Assembly (NCBI GenBank): GCA_025928545.1
Contig: JAICJH010000002.1
Location: 62,001 to 126,000 of the forward strand
Reading direction: 5' to 3'
Source: Bryobacteraceae bacterium
GTDB taxonomy: Bacteria > Acidobacteriota > Terriglobia > Bryobacterales > Bryobacteraceae
Length of the DNA: 64,000 nucleotides
Both the position numbers and the translations under genes were made by a program. Positions 34,701 through 44,817 of the stretch are shown in pieces. Below the pieces are notes generated by a model, which had not been told where the DNA came from, searched no databases, and saw only the letters and a list, made by a program, of their open reading frames with translations. Position 1 is the first letter of the stretch. Each line of letters begins with the position of its first letter.

Positions 34701-35621
34701 ATGGTCGGCACTGGCCGGAAACGGTCCATCGCGTTTTTCATTGCGTTGGGCGCCGGCGTTATCTCGGTCGTCATCCTGCTCTATGTAGGCTGGGTCCTGC
34801 TCAACTGGCGCACCGGCGTCCTGCTGTTTCTCGGGGTTCTCCTGATGCTGGCGATTATCGCCGGCGTGGTTCTCAACACCATTTTCCTTGTGCGCGAAAT
34901 TCACCGCAACGAACAGCATAATGCGTTCATCAATGCTGTCACCCACGAACTGAAAACTCCGGTAGCCTCCATCCGTCTCTATCTGGAGACTCTGCAAACC
35001 CATGCGGTGGATGAAAACAAACGTCAGGAGTTTTACCGCATCATGCTGCGGGACAGCGATCGCCTGCTTTCCACCATCGAACAGGTGCTGCGCACCGGCC
35101 GGGTGGGTCCTTCCCGGCGCAAGCTGAACCTGTCCCCCGTGGATCTGGAGGCATTGATCAACGGCTGTATCGACCGGGCGGGCAAACTGTACGGCGTCCC
35201 CACAGGCGGAATTCGGTACGAAACGGGAGCAGCCCCGGTCACCGTTCTCGGCGATTTCGAGGAGGTTCAGGCGGCCGTTTCCAACCTGATCGATAATGCG
35301 GTGAAGTACTCCGGCAGCAGCGTCAATGTGACGGTGAAGACAACCGCGGCGGAAAACGGCTACGTCACCGTCCGTGTCACGGATCAGGGCCCCGGCATTC
35401 CGCCCGACGAACTCAAGCGAATCTTCAAGCGTTTTTATCGCGTGCCCGGTCAACTCGCGATGCGCGTCAAAGGTACGGGTCTGGGCCTCTACATCGTGCG
35501 CGCAGTGGCGCGCCGGCACGGCGGGCGCGCGTGGGCCGAGAGCGAGGGTCTGGGGCGGGGCAGTACATTCGTTCTGCAGCTCCCCGTGGCACGCGGGATT
35601 GCCGGGAGCGCGGCGGGATGA
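34701..35621 (+). CDS. intramembrane-sensing histidine kinase
   Basis: 306 residues. Two membrane helices (about 9-34 and 40-64) joined by a loop of only about five residues, so there is no real extracytoplasmic sensor. Then HisKA with VTHELKTPVASIRL (H82) and HATPase_c (NLIDNAVKYS, DQGPGIP, GTGLGLYIVRAVARRHGG). GCGGAGC precedes the ATG. The stop overlaps the response-regulator start (ATGA). Kinases of this type usually sense a membrane partner or membrane state. It sits right behind a desaturase. Confidence 0.93.
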   Translation: MVGTGRKRSIAFFIALGAGVISVVILLYVGWVLLNWRTGVLLFLGVLLMLAIIAGVVLNTIFLVREIHRNEQHNAFINAVTHELKTPVASIRLYLETLQTHAVDENKRQEFYRIMLRDSDRLLSTIEQVLRTGRVGPSRRKLNLSPVDLEALINGCIDRAGKLYGVPTGGIRYETGAAPVTVLGDFEEVQAAVSNLIDNAVKYSGSSVNVTVKTTAAENGYVTVRVTDQGPGIPPDELKRIFKRFYRVPGQLAMRVKGTGLGLYIVRAVARRHGGRAWAESEGLGRGSTFVLQLPVARGIAGSAAG

Positions 35622-36352
35622 TTGGCAGCCCTGCGGGGACCATCCGGGTTCTGGTGGTGGAAGACGAGCAGCACCTGGCCGACGGTCTTCGCTTCAATCT
35701 GGAGGCCGAAGGTTATGCCGTTCAGGTTGTGGAAACCGGTGAGGCCGCGCTCCAGCTTCTGCAATCGGGCTCGGAATTCGACGTTGTGGTGCTCGACGTC
35801 ATGTTGCCGGGCATCGACGGCTTTGCGGTGATCGCGGCGATGCGGCAAGCCGGACAATTTGTGCCGGCGCTCATGCTGACAGCGCGCGGCCAGGCGGAAG
35901 ACGTCCTGCGCGGATTCGCCGCCGGCGCGGACGACTATCTCACCAAACCGTTCGACCTCGCGATCCTGCTGGCGCGTATCAAGGGCTTACTTCGACGGGG
36001 CGAGTGGGTGCGAAAGGCCCGGAACGCGGCTTCCAACGAGGACTCGTTTACTTTTGGCGACAAGACCGTGCACTTCGGGCAGCTCGAACTTCACGTCCGC
36101 GGCCAGATATTTCCACTGACTCTTATGGAAGCCAACCTGCTGCGCTATCTGGTCCGCCATGATGGAAAAACGGTTTCCCGTAAAGCGATGCTCGAAGACG
36201 TCTGGGGTCTCCATGAGGACACCGACACCCGGGCTATCGATAATTTCATGGTGCGGCTACGGCGCTACATCGAAGAGGATCCGAAGAATCCCAAGCACCT
36301 TCTGACGGTTCGGGCATTGGGGTATCGGTTCATCGCGAATCCAGGAACTTGA
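35618..36352 (+). CDS. OmpR/PhoB-family response regulator
   Basis: 244 residues from ATG 35618 (GGGAGC upstream), overlapping the kinase stop. Receiver: E15/D16 (VVEDEQHL), phospho-acceptor D60 (VVVLDVMLPGIDG), K110 (DDYLTKPF). C-terminal winged helix (TLMEANLLRYLVRHDGKTVSR, DNFMVRLRRYIEE, VRALGYRF). Cognate of the kinase upstream. The DinB gene starts four bases after its stop, so all are probably one operon. Confidence 0.94.
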   Translation: MIGSPAGTIRVLVVEDEQHLADGLRFNLEAEGYAVQVVETGEAALQLLQSGSEFDVVVLDVMLPGIDGFAVIAAMRQAGQFVPALMLTARGQAEDVLRGFAAGADDYLTKPFDLAILLARIKGLLRRGEWVRKARNAASNEDSFTFGDKTVHFGQLELHVRGQIFPLTLMEANLLRYLVRHDGKTVSRKAMLEDVWGLHEDTDTRAIDNFMVRLRRYIEEDPKNPKHLLTVRALGYRFIANPGT

Positions 36353-36356
36353 CATC

Positions 36357-36824
36357 ATGGCGAAAGACGTATTGAAGGCCGAGTTGACGGCCGCGCTCAA
36401 ATCGGGGGGCGCCCACGCCGACTTCGATCGGGCACTCAAAGGATTTCCTTTCAAAGATGCCGGCAGAATTCCACCCGGTGTTCCGTGGTCCGCCTGGCAG
36501 CTCCTCGAACATATGCGAATCGCACAGGCCGATATTTTGGAGTTTGTCGCCTCGGCAAACTATCGCGAAAAACAATGGCCCGCGGAATACTGGCCGATTA
36601 ATCCCTCGCCATCCCGCTCAGAATGGTCTGAAAGTGTGAAGGCCTTCCGGCGGGACAGGAAGGAATTGCAATCCCTCCTGAAGAAAAGCGATCCACTTCA
36701 GCCGATCCCGCATGCGAATAACAAAACGCTGCTGAACGAATTGCTCCTGGTGGTGGATCACAACGCGTACCACCTTGGTGAGTTCGTGCTGCTGAGAAAG
36801 TTATTGGGAAACTGGCCAACGTGA
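36357..36824 (+). CDS. DinB-family protein
   Basis: 155 residues, the usual size. The DinB-type four-helix bundle metal ligands are seen as His in AWQLLEHMR and two His in DHNAYHLGEF. The fold supports metal-dependent thiol transferases and stress proteins; the reaction here is unknown. Last gene of the desaturase/kinase/regulator run. Confidence 0.85.
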   Translation: MAKDVLKAELTAALKSGGAHADFDRALKGFPFKDAGRIPPGVPWSAWQLLEHMRIAQADILEFVASANYREKQWPAEYWPINPSPSRSEWSESVKAFRRDRKELQSLLKKSDPLQPIPHANNKTLLNELLLVVDHNAYHLGEFVLLRKLLGNWPT

Positions 36825-36848
36825 CCGCGGCCTTGGCTTCGTTCCCGC

Positions 36849-37841
36849 TCACAGCACCGAATAAGACACGCTGCCGCCGGGCAGATCGTGCGTCACAGGC
36901 CCTTTGAGAACGAAAGCGATTGCCGACGTCCCGGGCGGCCGGTAATCGATAGTCGGCGACACAATTCCGCCGCGGTACTGATTCAGCCACCAGGCCCAAC
37001 AAACCACGCTTCCGCCGTTGTCCAGAATAATTCCGTCGTCCGCGCCGGCCGCTCTTAAAGCCGCCCCTATTTCTTCCACTGTGCCTTCCCGCTGCACAAC
37101 GAACATCGCGTCGCCGGAAATTCCGATCGCATTGTGAAAGTAGCGCGCTCGCGGCACGCCTGAATCTCTCCAGGCCGTAATCGCGTTCTCGCGAAACTTC
37201 GCCGGGTAATCGCGGTAACTGCAGTCGCGTACCCGCAACCCATGGTCCTTGTCGTGATCGAACGCGAGCACATGCCGTATGTCGTAGAACTGTTCGATGA
37301 TCTCTTCAATCGGAGTGAGTGTTCCCGCGCGCAGGACATGCTGCCCGAATGTCGCCCATTCGATCTCGTCGCTTAAATTGCGGCCGTCCTGAGCGCCGTA
37401 AATCTGTTGCGCCGCGAAATCGAACCGAAGATCCTCAATGGAAAGTGCGCCGTTGCGCCGGAACGCAAGACAGGAATGCACGGCATAGCTGCACGGGTCC
37501 TCCGCAATGCGGAAGATCGGCGGCGTCCCGGTTCGCTGCCATGCGACGTTGCCGTGGTTTGTTCCCAGATTACGATTACTGATCGCGATTGCGCGGCACC
37601 TGGGCAGACCGGCCTCGTCGATGATATTCAGCTGGCGAAGGTGTTCCTCGATGCCAATCTTGCATTCCGCCACTCCCTCGCTCTCGTCGGGAGTCGCCAG
37701 CCGGTGCCGGGGCATGCCAGGCAATGCCATGAGCCGTGCGCGGTGCGACACATTCAGCAGCGCGGCATCGACTTCCGCGCGTTCCAGTCGCAATAGTAAG
37801 TCATTGCGCAGGCCTTCGAGACGATTTATTTCAAGCCGCAT
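36849..37841 (-). CDS. phosphodiester-glycosidase-like protein (tentative)
   Basis: 330 residues, no signal peptide. The C-terminal segment GDAMFVVQREGTVEEI followed by ADDGIILDNGGSVVCWAWW resembles the phosphodiester glycosidase (NAGPA-like) domain, where a DGGGS-type loop forms part of the active site; here it reads DNGGS. The N-terminal region includes YFHNAIGISGDA, also seen in that family. The start is a Met at MRLEINRLEGLR. It lies 15 bases after the MFS gene's stop, on the same strand, so may share its operon. Confidence in the family is moderate. Confidence 0.55.
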   Translation of the reverse strand: MRLEINRLEGLRNDLLLRLERAEVDAALLNVSHRARLMALPGMPRHRLATPDESEGVAECKIGIEEHLRQLNIIDEAGLPRCRAIAISNRNLGTNHGNVAWQRTGTPPIFRIAEDPCSYAVHSCLAFRRNGALSIEDLRFDFAAQQIYGAQDGRNLSDEIEWATFGQHVLRAGTLTPIEEIIEQFYDIRHVLAFDHDKDHGLRVRDCSYRDYPAKFRENAITAWRDSGVPRARYFHNAIGISGDAMFVVQREGTVEEIGAALRAAGADDGIILDNGGSVVCWAWWLNQYRGGIVSPTIDYRPPGTSAIAFVLKGPVTHDLPGGSVSYSVL

Positions 37842-37856
37842 GGATCGTGATTAGGA

Positions 37857-39107
37857 TTATACGGCGATCGGCTCGGGCTCAATCCTGCGAAGCACGAAGT
37901 AGACGCTCGCCATTGCCATCAACGGCAGCGTCCCCGCCGCGATAAAGACGGGCGTATACGAATAATGATCCACAATAACTCCGGTGGCAAGGACGGCAAT
38001 CAGGGCAGCACCGCTGTCTCCAAAGCCGGCCAGGCCGTTGACGCGGCCGGCGACATGCGCCGGGAAGGTGTCCCCGACAGTCGCGATGTAGGTGGCAGCC
38101 ACCCATTGATTTCCGAACAGGACCAGCGAAATAAGCCCCAGGGCAATCGGAATGCTGGGCGCCATCGGGACGAATGCGCTCATGGCGGAAAGGATGAACG
38201 CGCCGGTGAAGCCGATCTTGCGCGCTTTATCCACCGACCCCAGCATCTTCACCAGCCGGTCGCAAATCAGGCCGCCCGCAACATTCCCGGTAGCGCCCGC
38301 CAGATACGGCACCCAGGCGAGCAGGCCGATCATCGCCATCGGCATATGCCGTTCACTCTTGAGGTACTGCGGGAGCCACACCCAGTAGAACGTGGTCAGC
38401 GGTCCGGTAAAAACACGGATCAGGAACAGCCCCACCACTTTTCGGTTCTTGAGCAGTTTGGAGAAGCTAATCGTCGCGCCGGCTTTTTGTCCGGTCGCCG
38501 CCTGACTTTCCTGTTTACCGGGGAAGTTTGCCAGCCATGGCAACAGCCAGACCAAACCCACCACAGAAGGAATTACGAAAGCCATCCGCCAGCCGTACGC
38601 GTGCAGGATAGCCACTACCAGCGGCGGCGCAATCACGGAACCAAGCTGTGCACCGGCGTTGAAAACGCCACCCGCCGACGATCGTGTCGCAGCCGGAAAC
38701 AAGCCGGCGATTGCCTTGATACCGGCGGTGTAATTGCCGCATTGGGCCATACCCATGAAGAACCGGAGCACGATAAAGCCGAGCAGACTCGCCAGAAGTG
38801 CGTGGCCTGCGCCGAGCGCGGACCAGATCACCAGGATAGTAGCCAACCCGGCGCGGGTACCCACCGAATCCATGAACATGCCGGCTGGTACCTGCCCCAC
38901 CAGCATTCCCACCTGGAAAGCCGACGCGATCCAGGCAAACTGCGTAGCCGTCCAATGATTCGTTTCCCGCAACACGGGGCCGAGCACATTCAAAACCTGG
39001 CGATCCACCAGATTGATAGAGATCGACGCCGACAGCAGGATGGCAATCAGCCAGCGCTGGTTGGTTGAGATTCCGGTTTCGGCAGATTTCGTCTTGGCAG
39101 GTGTCAT
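37857..39107 (-). CDS. MFS transporter, anion:cation symporter (sugar-acid) type
   Basis: 416 residues, twelve membrane segments, ATG with GGAGA upstream. N-terminal SINLVDRQVLNVLGPVLRE and the loop GMFMDSVGTRAG, plus MGMAQCGNYTAGIKAIAGLF, resemble the ACS family (ExuT/GudP-like hexuronate or sugar-acid carriers). Downstream of a Gfo/Idh oxidoreductase. A GTATAC-type palindromic element is located 28 bases upstream of the ATG, as expected for FCD-type GntR control of hexuronate genes (inference). Confidence 0.88.
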   Translation of the reverse strand: MTPAKTKSAETGISTNQRWLIAILLSASISINLVDRQVLNVLGPVLRETNHWTATQFAWIASAFQVGMLVGQVPAGMFMDSVGTRAGLATILVIWSALGAGHALLASLLGFIVLRFFMGMAQCGNYTAGIKAIAGLFPAATRSSAGGVFNAGAQLGSVIAPPLVVAILHAYGWRMAFVIPSVVGLVWLLPWLANFPGKQESQAATGQKAGATISFSKLLKNRKVVGLFLIRVFTGPLTTFYWVWLPQYLKSERHMPMAMIGLLAWVPYLAGATGNVAGGLICDRLVKMLGSVDKARKIGFTGAFILSAMSAFVPMAPSIPIALGLISLVLFGNQWVAATYIATVGDTFPAHVAGRVNGLAGFGDSGAALIAVLATGVIVDHYSYTPVFIAAGTLPLMAMASVYFVLRRIEPEPIAV

Positions 39108-39134
39108 GAATTCATCTCCGATAGAGCGTTAGCA

Positions 39135-39147
39135 GTATACCGTATAC
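39135..39147. promoter_or_regulatory. GTATAC-C-GTATAC element, candidate GntR-type operator
   Basis: Two GTATAC palindromes one base apart, in the 49-base gap between the Gfo/Idh stop and the MFS start. Twelve of 13 bases match a second element at 57558-57570. Known hexuronate regulators of the FCD-GntR group bind sites centred on GTATAC. No such regulator gene is in the window. Confidence 0.45.
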
Positions 39148-39156
39148 GATCACCGC

Positions 39157-40248
39157 TCACTTGGGGACTTCGGTCCACTTTCGCGTTTTAGCCGACCGTT
39201 GCAGCGCATCGAGCGCTTCCTGTACCGCCAGCGCGTCGGCGAAGTTCGGATGGAAGTCCTTTCCATTCGCGAGGCAATCGATGAATTCCGCCAAGGCCGC
39301 GATGAAAGTGTGCTCGTAACCGATGATGTGTCCCGGCCGCCAAAAGTTCGGAAAGATGGGATGCTTCATGTCGGTCACCAGCAGGTCGCGCGCACCCTGC
39401 TCGGTGGAGGGTTGCGATGCGTCGAAAAACTCCAGCCGGTTCAGGTCTTCCAGATTGAACCGCAACATCCCGCCCGATCCATGCATTGCAAACGCATTCA
39501 CGTTCCTGCACCCGATTCCGAAGCGCGAGGCTTCGAAGCGCCCCAGACTGCCGTTCTCGAAATTGACGAGGGCCGAAATCGCGTCGTCGACCGCCCGTCC
39601 CGGCGCGAAGGTGCGCGCGGTTGCCATTCCTTCGTTAATCCGCCCATTCAGGAACAACGCCAGATCGAGCGAATGGGTGAGGAGGTCGTCGCCAACGCCG
39701 GCTCCGGCCAACGCCGGATCCATCCGCCAGGTAGCGGGGCGCGAAGTGTCCGCGCCCCACTGCTGGAAATATGTAGCGTTGTAGTGGAAGATCGTCCCGA
39801 GGCGGCCCTCATCGATCAACTGACGAGCGTACGCAACGGCGGGCACGCGGCGATAGTTATACCAAACCAGCGTCGGAACGCCGCGCGCCGCCTGCACCAT
39901 GGCTCGCGCTTCTTCCGCTGAAAGCGCCAGGGGCTTTTCGCAAAGCACAATCTTGCCGGCCGCGGCTGCCGCGATGGCAGCCGGCGCGTGCAGATGATTG
40001 GGTAAAGCAATATCGATCGCGTCTATGTCCGGCCGGTCAATAGCCGCGCGCCAATCGGAAGCGGTTTCTTCCCATTCCCACTGTTTCGCCACCGTTGCCA
40101 GTTCGGCTTCGATGTTTCCGCAGACCAGCGAACGGCGGATCTTCCAGGGCAGGTCGTAGAAATGGCCTGCCTGGCAATATGCGTTCGAATGGGCTTTGCC
40201 CATGAAACCCGTTCCGAGCAGGGCGACGCGGAGTTCTTTTTTATTCAT
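39157..40248 (-). CDS. Gfo/Idh/MocA-family oxidoreductase
   Basis: 363 residues. N-terminal Rossmann motif VALLGTGFMGKAHSNAY and the catalytic-type lysine motif CEKPLAL; the C-terminal alpha/beta dimer domain includes GAGVGDDLLTHSLDLALFL with the usual His. Cytoplasmic NAD(P)-dependent oxidation/reduction of a sugar or inositol derivative is expected. It lies upstream of the sugar-acid MFS gene and downstream of the exported Gfo/Idh gene, so a carbohydrate pathway is likely. Confidence 0.93.
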   Translation of the reverse strand: MNKKELRVALLGTGFMGKAHSNAYCQAGHFYDLPWKIRRSLVCGNIEAELATVAKQWEWEETASDWRAAIDRPDIDAIDIALPNHLHAPAAIAAAAAGKIVLCEKPLALSAEEARAMVQAARGVPTLVWYNYRRVPAVAYARQLIDEGRLGTIFHYNATYFQQWGADTSRPATWRMDPALAGAGVGDDLLTHSLDLALFLNGRINEGMATARTFAPGRAVDDAISALVNFENGSLGRFEASRFGIGCRNVNAFAMHGSGGMLRFNLEDLNRLEFFDASQPSTEQGARDLLVTDMKHPIFPNFWRPGHIIGYEHTFIAALAEFIDCLANGKDFHPNFADALAVQEALDALQRSAKTRKWTEVPK

Positions 40249-40301
40249 TGCAATTCACTTTCGTGTGGTTCGTCCGCGCCGTGAGGGAACCGCTCCCTTG
40301 C

Positions 40302-40344
40302 GGTCGCGGCTCAGAAAATGTCCGGTCGCGGCTCGGAAATGTCC
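40302..40344. repeat. tandem near-identical 21-22 bp repeat
   Basis: Two adjacent units beginning GGTCGCGGCTC and ending GAAAATGTCC / GAAATGTCC, directly preceded by ACCGC-TCCCTT-GCGGT (5-bp inverted repeat). In the gap between the two Gfo/Idh genes. The GC-rich CGGTCGCGGCTC core is reminiscent of dispersed intergenic repeats in acidobacterial genomes; this was not checked. Confidence 0.6.
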
Positions 40345-40346
40345 AA

Positions 40347-41714
40347 TTACAGCGCCTTCGTCATTCGTTTCGCCGCGTCCCATCCGAGCGGCTTGCCCAT
40401 CTGGAGAGCTTCCAGGGCAATCAGGCAAGGCAATGCGGACGAATAGCCCACCTCCATCGGAGCCGCTGGCTTCTGGCGGGACTTCACGCAATCGAGGAAG
40501 TTTCGGGTATGCACGTGAAGAGGATAATCTTCTTCCACACCGCCGCGCGGATTGATGTACATCTTGGCTTCGAGCGGAGGTCCGGCATTTCCGCCCCGGC
40601 CACCGAAGCCACCGCCGGCACCGCGTCCGCCCGGAGCGATCGCCGCGCCGCCCGCGCCCAAGGTCACACCACCTGCCGTGGGAGGCGGTGGCGGACCAAC
40701 CTTGTTGATGACGTGTGGCACCACTGGCCGAACAGCCCAGCCCTGGCGGTTCACCTGTAGCGAACCGCGGTTCCCGATGAAAAAAACGCCCCAGTTTTCA
40801 ATTTCGTCGCCGCGATACACTTCGCCATTCGTGAACGACATCATGAAGTTATCGAACTTCCACGCAATCGAAAAAGTATCCGGCACTTGTTCGGGATCGG
40901 CGTCGGGAACCGCAAAACGCGCACCGTTCGCCGTCGTCACCTGCGGGGCTTTACCGTCCGCATTCATGAACCAAAGGCCGACATCCACATGGTGCGCGCC
41001 CCAGTCGGCGACCAGTCCACCACCGTAGTCGTACCAGGCGCGGAATCCAAGACGGCTCGGCTTAAATGCTTTTTTCGGCGCCGGGCCCTGCCACATATCC
41101 CAATCGAGACCGGCAGGCACCGGCGCTTCAGCCTCTTTCGGTCGCGCATAAGAACCAGGCTGGACGATTTCCACATGGCTGATTGTCCCCAAACTACCGC
41201 CATCCACAATCTTTTTGGCCTCAATGAAGTGGTCCCAGCTGCGCTGGTGAGTCCCCAGCTGCACAATCTGCTTACCTTTGTTGTACGCGTCGAGCATCGC
41301 GTTCAGCCGTGGAATCGTGTTTGACGCCGGCTTCTCGACATAAACGTCTTTGCCTGCCGAGATTGCGTCGATCATGATCTGGCTGTGCCAGTGATCGGGA
41401 GTCGCGATGAGCACCGCATCGATGTCTTTGCGATCCAGAATCTTTCGATAATCGCCTACAGTATCCAGTTTGAAAGTCTGCCTGGCGGGGCTCATCCATT
41501 GCGTCAGGCGGGCCTGATTCACCTCTGCGGCAGCCAGAAATTTGCAGTCGTCGTGGCGAACAAGCGAGTCGAAAACACGGCCACCACGATTCCCCGTTCC
41601 GATAATGGCCATCTGAATCCTGTCGTTAGCGCCGAGTGCCGTTTTCGCACCGCTTGCCGCCAGGACTGCCGCGGCCGCAGCGGAACTGTTGAGAAAAGTA
41701 CGTCTACTATCCAT
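40347..41714 (-). CDS. exported Gfo/Idh/MocA-family oxidoreductase (Tat signal)
   Basis: 455 residues. Twin-arginine signal MDSRRTFLNSSAAAAAVLAA. Rossmann motif MAIIGTGNRGGRVFDSL, lysine motif YVEKPASN, HWHSQIM and YGGGLVADWGAHHVDV are typical of Tat-exported Gfo/Idh proteins common in Acidobacteria, Verrucomicrobia and Planctomycetes. A Gly/Arg-rich low-complexity insert (around residues 345-385) separates the core from the C-terminal EDYPLHVHTRNFLDC. Probably acts on sugars in the periplasm with a tightly bound cofactor. Confidence 0.93.
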   Translation of the reverse strand: MDSRRTFLNSSAAAAAVLAASGAKTALGANDRIQMAIIGTGNRGGRVFDSLVRHDDCKFLAAAEVNQARLTQWMSPARQTFKLDTVGDYRKILDRKDIDAVLIATPDHWHSQIMIDAISAGKDVYVEKPASNTIPRLNAMLDAYNKGKQIVQLGTHQRSWDHFIEAKKIVDGGSLGTISHVEIVQPGSYARPKEAEAPVPAGLDWDMWQGPAPKKAFKPSRLGFRAWYDYGGGLVADWGAHHVDVGLWFMNADGKAPQVTTANGARFAVPDADPEQVPDTFSIAWKFDNFMMSFTNGEVYRGDEIENWGVFFIGNRGSLQVNRQGWAVRPVVPHVINKVGPPPPPTAGGVTLGAGGAAIAPGGRGAGGGFGGRGGNAGPPLEAKMYINPRGGVEEDYPLHVHTRNFLDCVKSRQKPAAPMEVGYSSALPCLIALEALQMGKPLGWDAAKRMTKAL

Positions 41715-41746
41715 CTGAATCTCCCGCGCTTAGGTTTGGTACCGGG

Positions 41747-41760
41747 TCTAGTATACAATC
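41747..41760. promoter_or_regulatory. TAGTATACAA element in divergent region
   Basis: A GTATAC palindrome with TA/AA flanks in the 85-base gap between the exported Gfo/Idh and UDP-sulfoquinovose synthase genes, 33 bases from the former's start. Fits the T-N-GTATAC-N-A half-consensus of GntR-type operators; weak evidence alone. Confidence 0.3.
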
Positions 41761-41784
41761 ACGAAAGTTGCTTCAGACATCTAA

Positions 41785-43735
<1,951 letters not shown>

Positions 43736-43766
43736 GAGTAGGCTGTAGCAGGATGGGGAAAACCCA

Positions 43767-43808
43767 AATAGCCGCCGATTCACGCCGATTCACGCCGATC
43801 AGGCTATT
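43767..43808. repeat. tandem 10-bp repeat inside a hairpin, probable terminator
   Basis: Arms AATAGCC (43767-43773) and GGCTATT (43802-43808) enclose CGCCGATTCA repeated twice plus a third partial copy (CGCCGAT). The right arm is followed by GTTTT, so the structure may end the sqdB/DUF3592 transcript. Similar GCCGATT-CACGCCGATT sequences occur as dispersed intergenic repeats in many genomes. Confidence 0.55.
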
Positions 43809-43886
43809 GTTTTCAGGTCCCTTCATCGGCCGGTGGTGAAAAATGCGATATCGCAGCGTTTTTCAGTATCCTGTTAGAGAGAGATC

Positions 43887-44669
43887 ATGCCGGCGGTACA
43901 TCCGGACCATCGAACCGCACTGGCGGCTCGCGTTGTCAGGGCAGCAGAGGCAGCACTGCCGAACCAGCAATATGTCAGCGCGATTGATATTCTGACGGGC
44001 ATCGGATTTCTCCAACCGGTCCACGTCCAGTCCTGGCGAAGAGGGCGGATCGAAGTTCTCGATAGCATGATTCAGGCCAACCCGAATAAGGTCGCTCTGG
44101 CGCTCGCGCTGTTTTGCGAATGGGCGCTTGAGAAGGGGCTGAAACCCTCCGAAACGCCCTATGTAAGAAGCGGGCCCGCCGGCGTCGTCAATCTGCAATT
44201 CAGCGACGCAGGAAATCCCGCAATGGACAAAATATATCGAACACATTTTGTTTCGCCTTCGCTCTCCCCGGGAGAGAAAGAGAAGCTGGAAACGAAACTG
44301 GCCGCTCCGCCGCAGCCAGTAGTGTTTCAGGTCCTGCGGGATTCCACCTGCTCAGCGTGCGGCGTCGCAATCGGGCGCGATGGCTTACTCATGATGGAGG
44401 CGGAGCGGCCACTCTGCCTGGAGTGCGCCGGTTTCGGGGACGATTTCGAATACCTGCCGGCCGGGGATGCGGCCCTCACTCGCCGCGCCTCGAAGTACAG
44501 TTCGCGCACGGCCGTCGTAGTTCGCTTCAGCCGCTCTCGCGGGCGCTATGAGCGGCAGGGTCTGCTGGTGGAAGTTGACGCGATGCGAAGGGCAGAGCAG
44601 GAATGTTCGCCGGACGCGGAAGCTCGCGTGAAAGCCCGCGCTAATCGCGGCGTCTCAAAAATTCGATGA
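43887..44669 (+). CDS. DUF2293-related protein lacking the C-terminal domain
   Basis: 260 residues. The N-terminal part (VRAAEAALPNQQYVSAIDILTG) and the RGRYERQGLLVEVDAMRRAEQEC stretch (positions ~218-240) match proteins that normally continue into a DUF2293 domain. Here translation stops after NRGVSKIR and no in-frame remnant of DUF2293 follows. Two CxxC pairs, CSAC and CLEC, suggest a zinc ribbon. The function is unknown; the family call rests on recognition of segments only. Confidence 0.65.
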   Translation: MPAVHPDHRTALAARVVRAAEAALPNQQYVSAIDILTGIGFLQPVHVQSWRRGRIEVLDSMIQANPNKVALALALFCEWALEKGLKPSETPYVRSGPAGVVNLQFSDAGNPAMDKIYRTHFVSPSLSPGEKEKLETKLAAPPQPVVFQVLRDSTCSACGVAIGRDGLLMMEAERPLCLECAGFGDDFEYLPAGDAALTRRASKYSSRTAVVVRFSRSRGRYERQGLLVEVDAMRRAEQECSPDAEARVKARANRGVSKIR

Positions 44670-44817
44670 GTCCGGCCTGAGTCCGATCCCGCCCGCGCGG
44701 ATACCGGGGAGTTTCGCCCCATTTCGGCTGACACGCGGCCGCTTTTCTCGTCTAATATAGAGATAATTGTCCGCACCGGGGACGCGAAGCGTCACTTCGT
44801 CACTCAAGGAATCAGAA

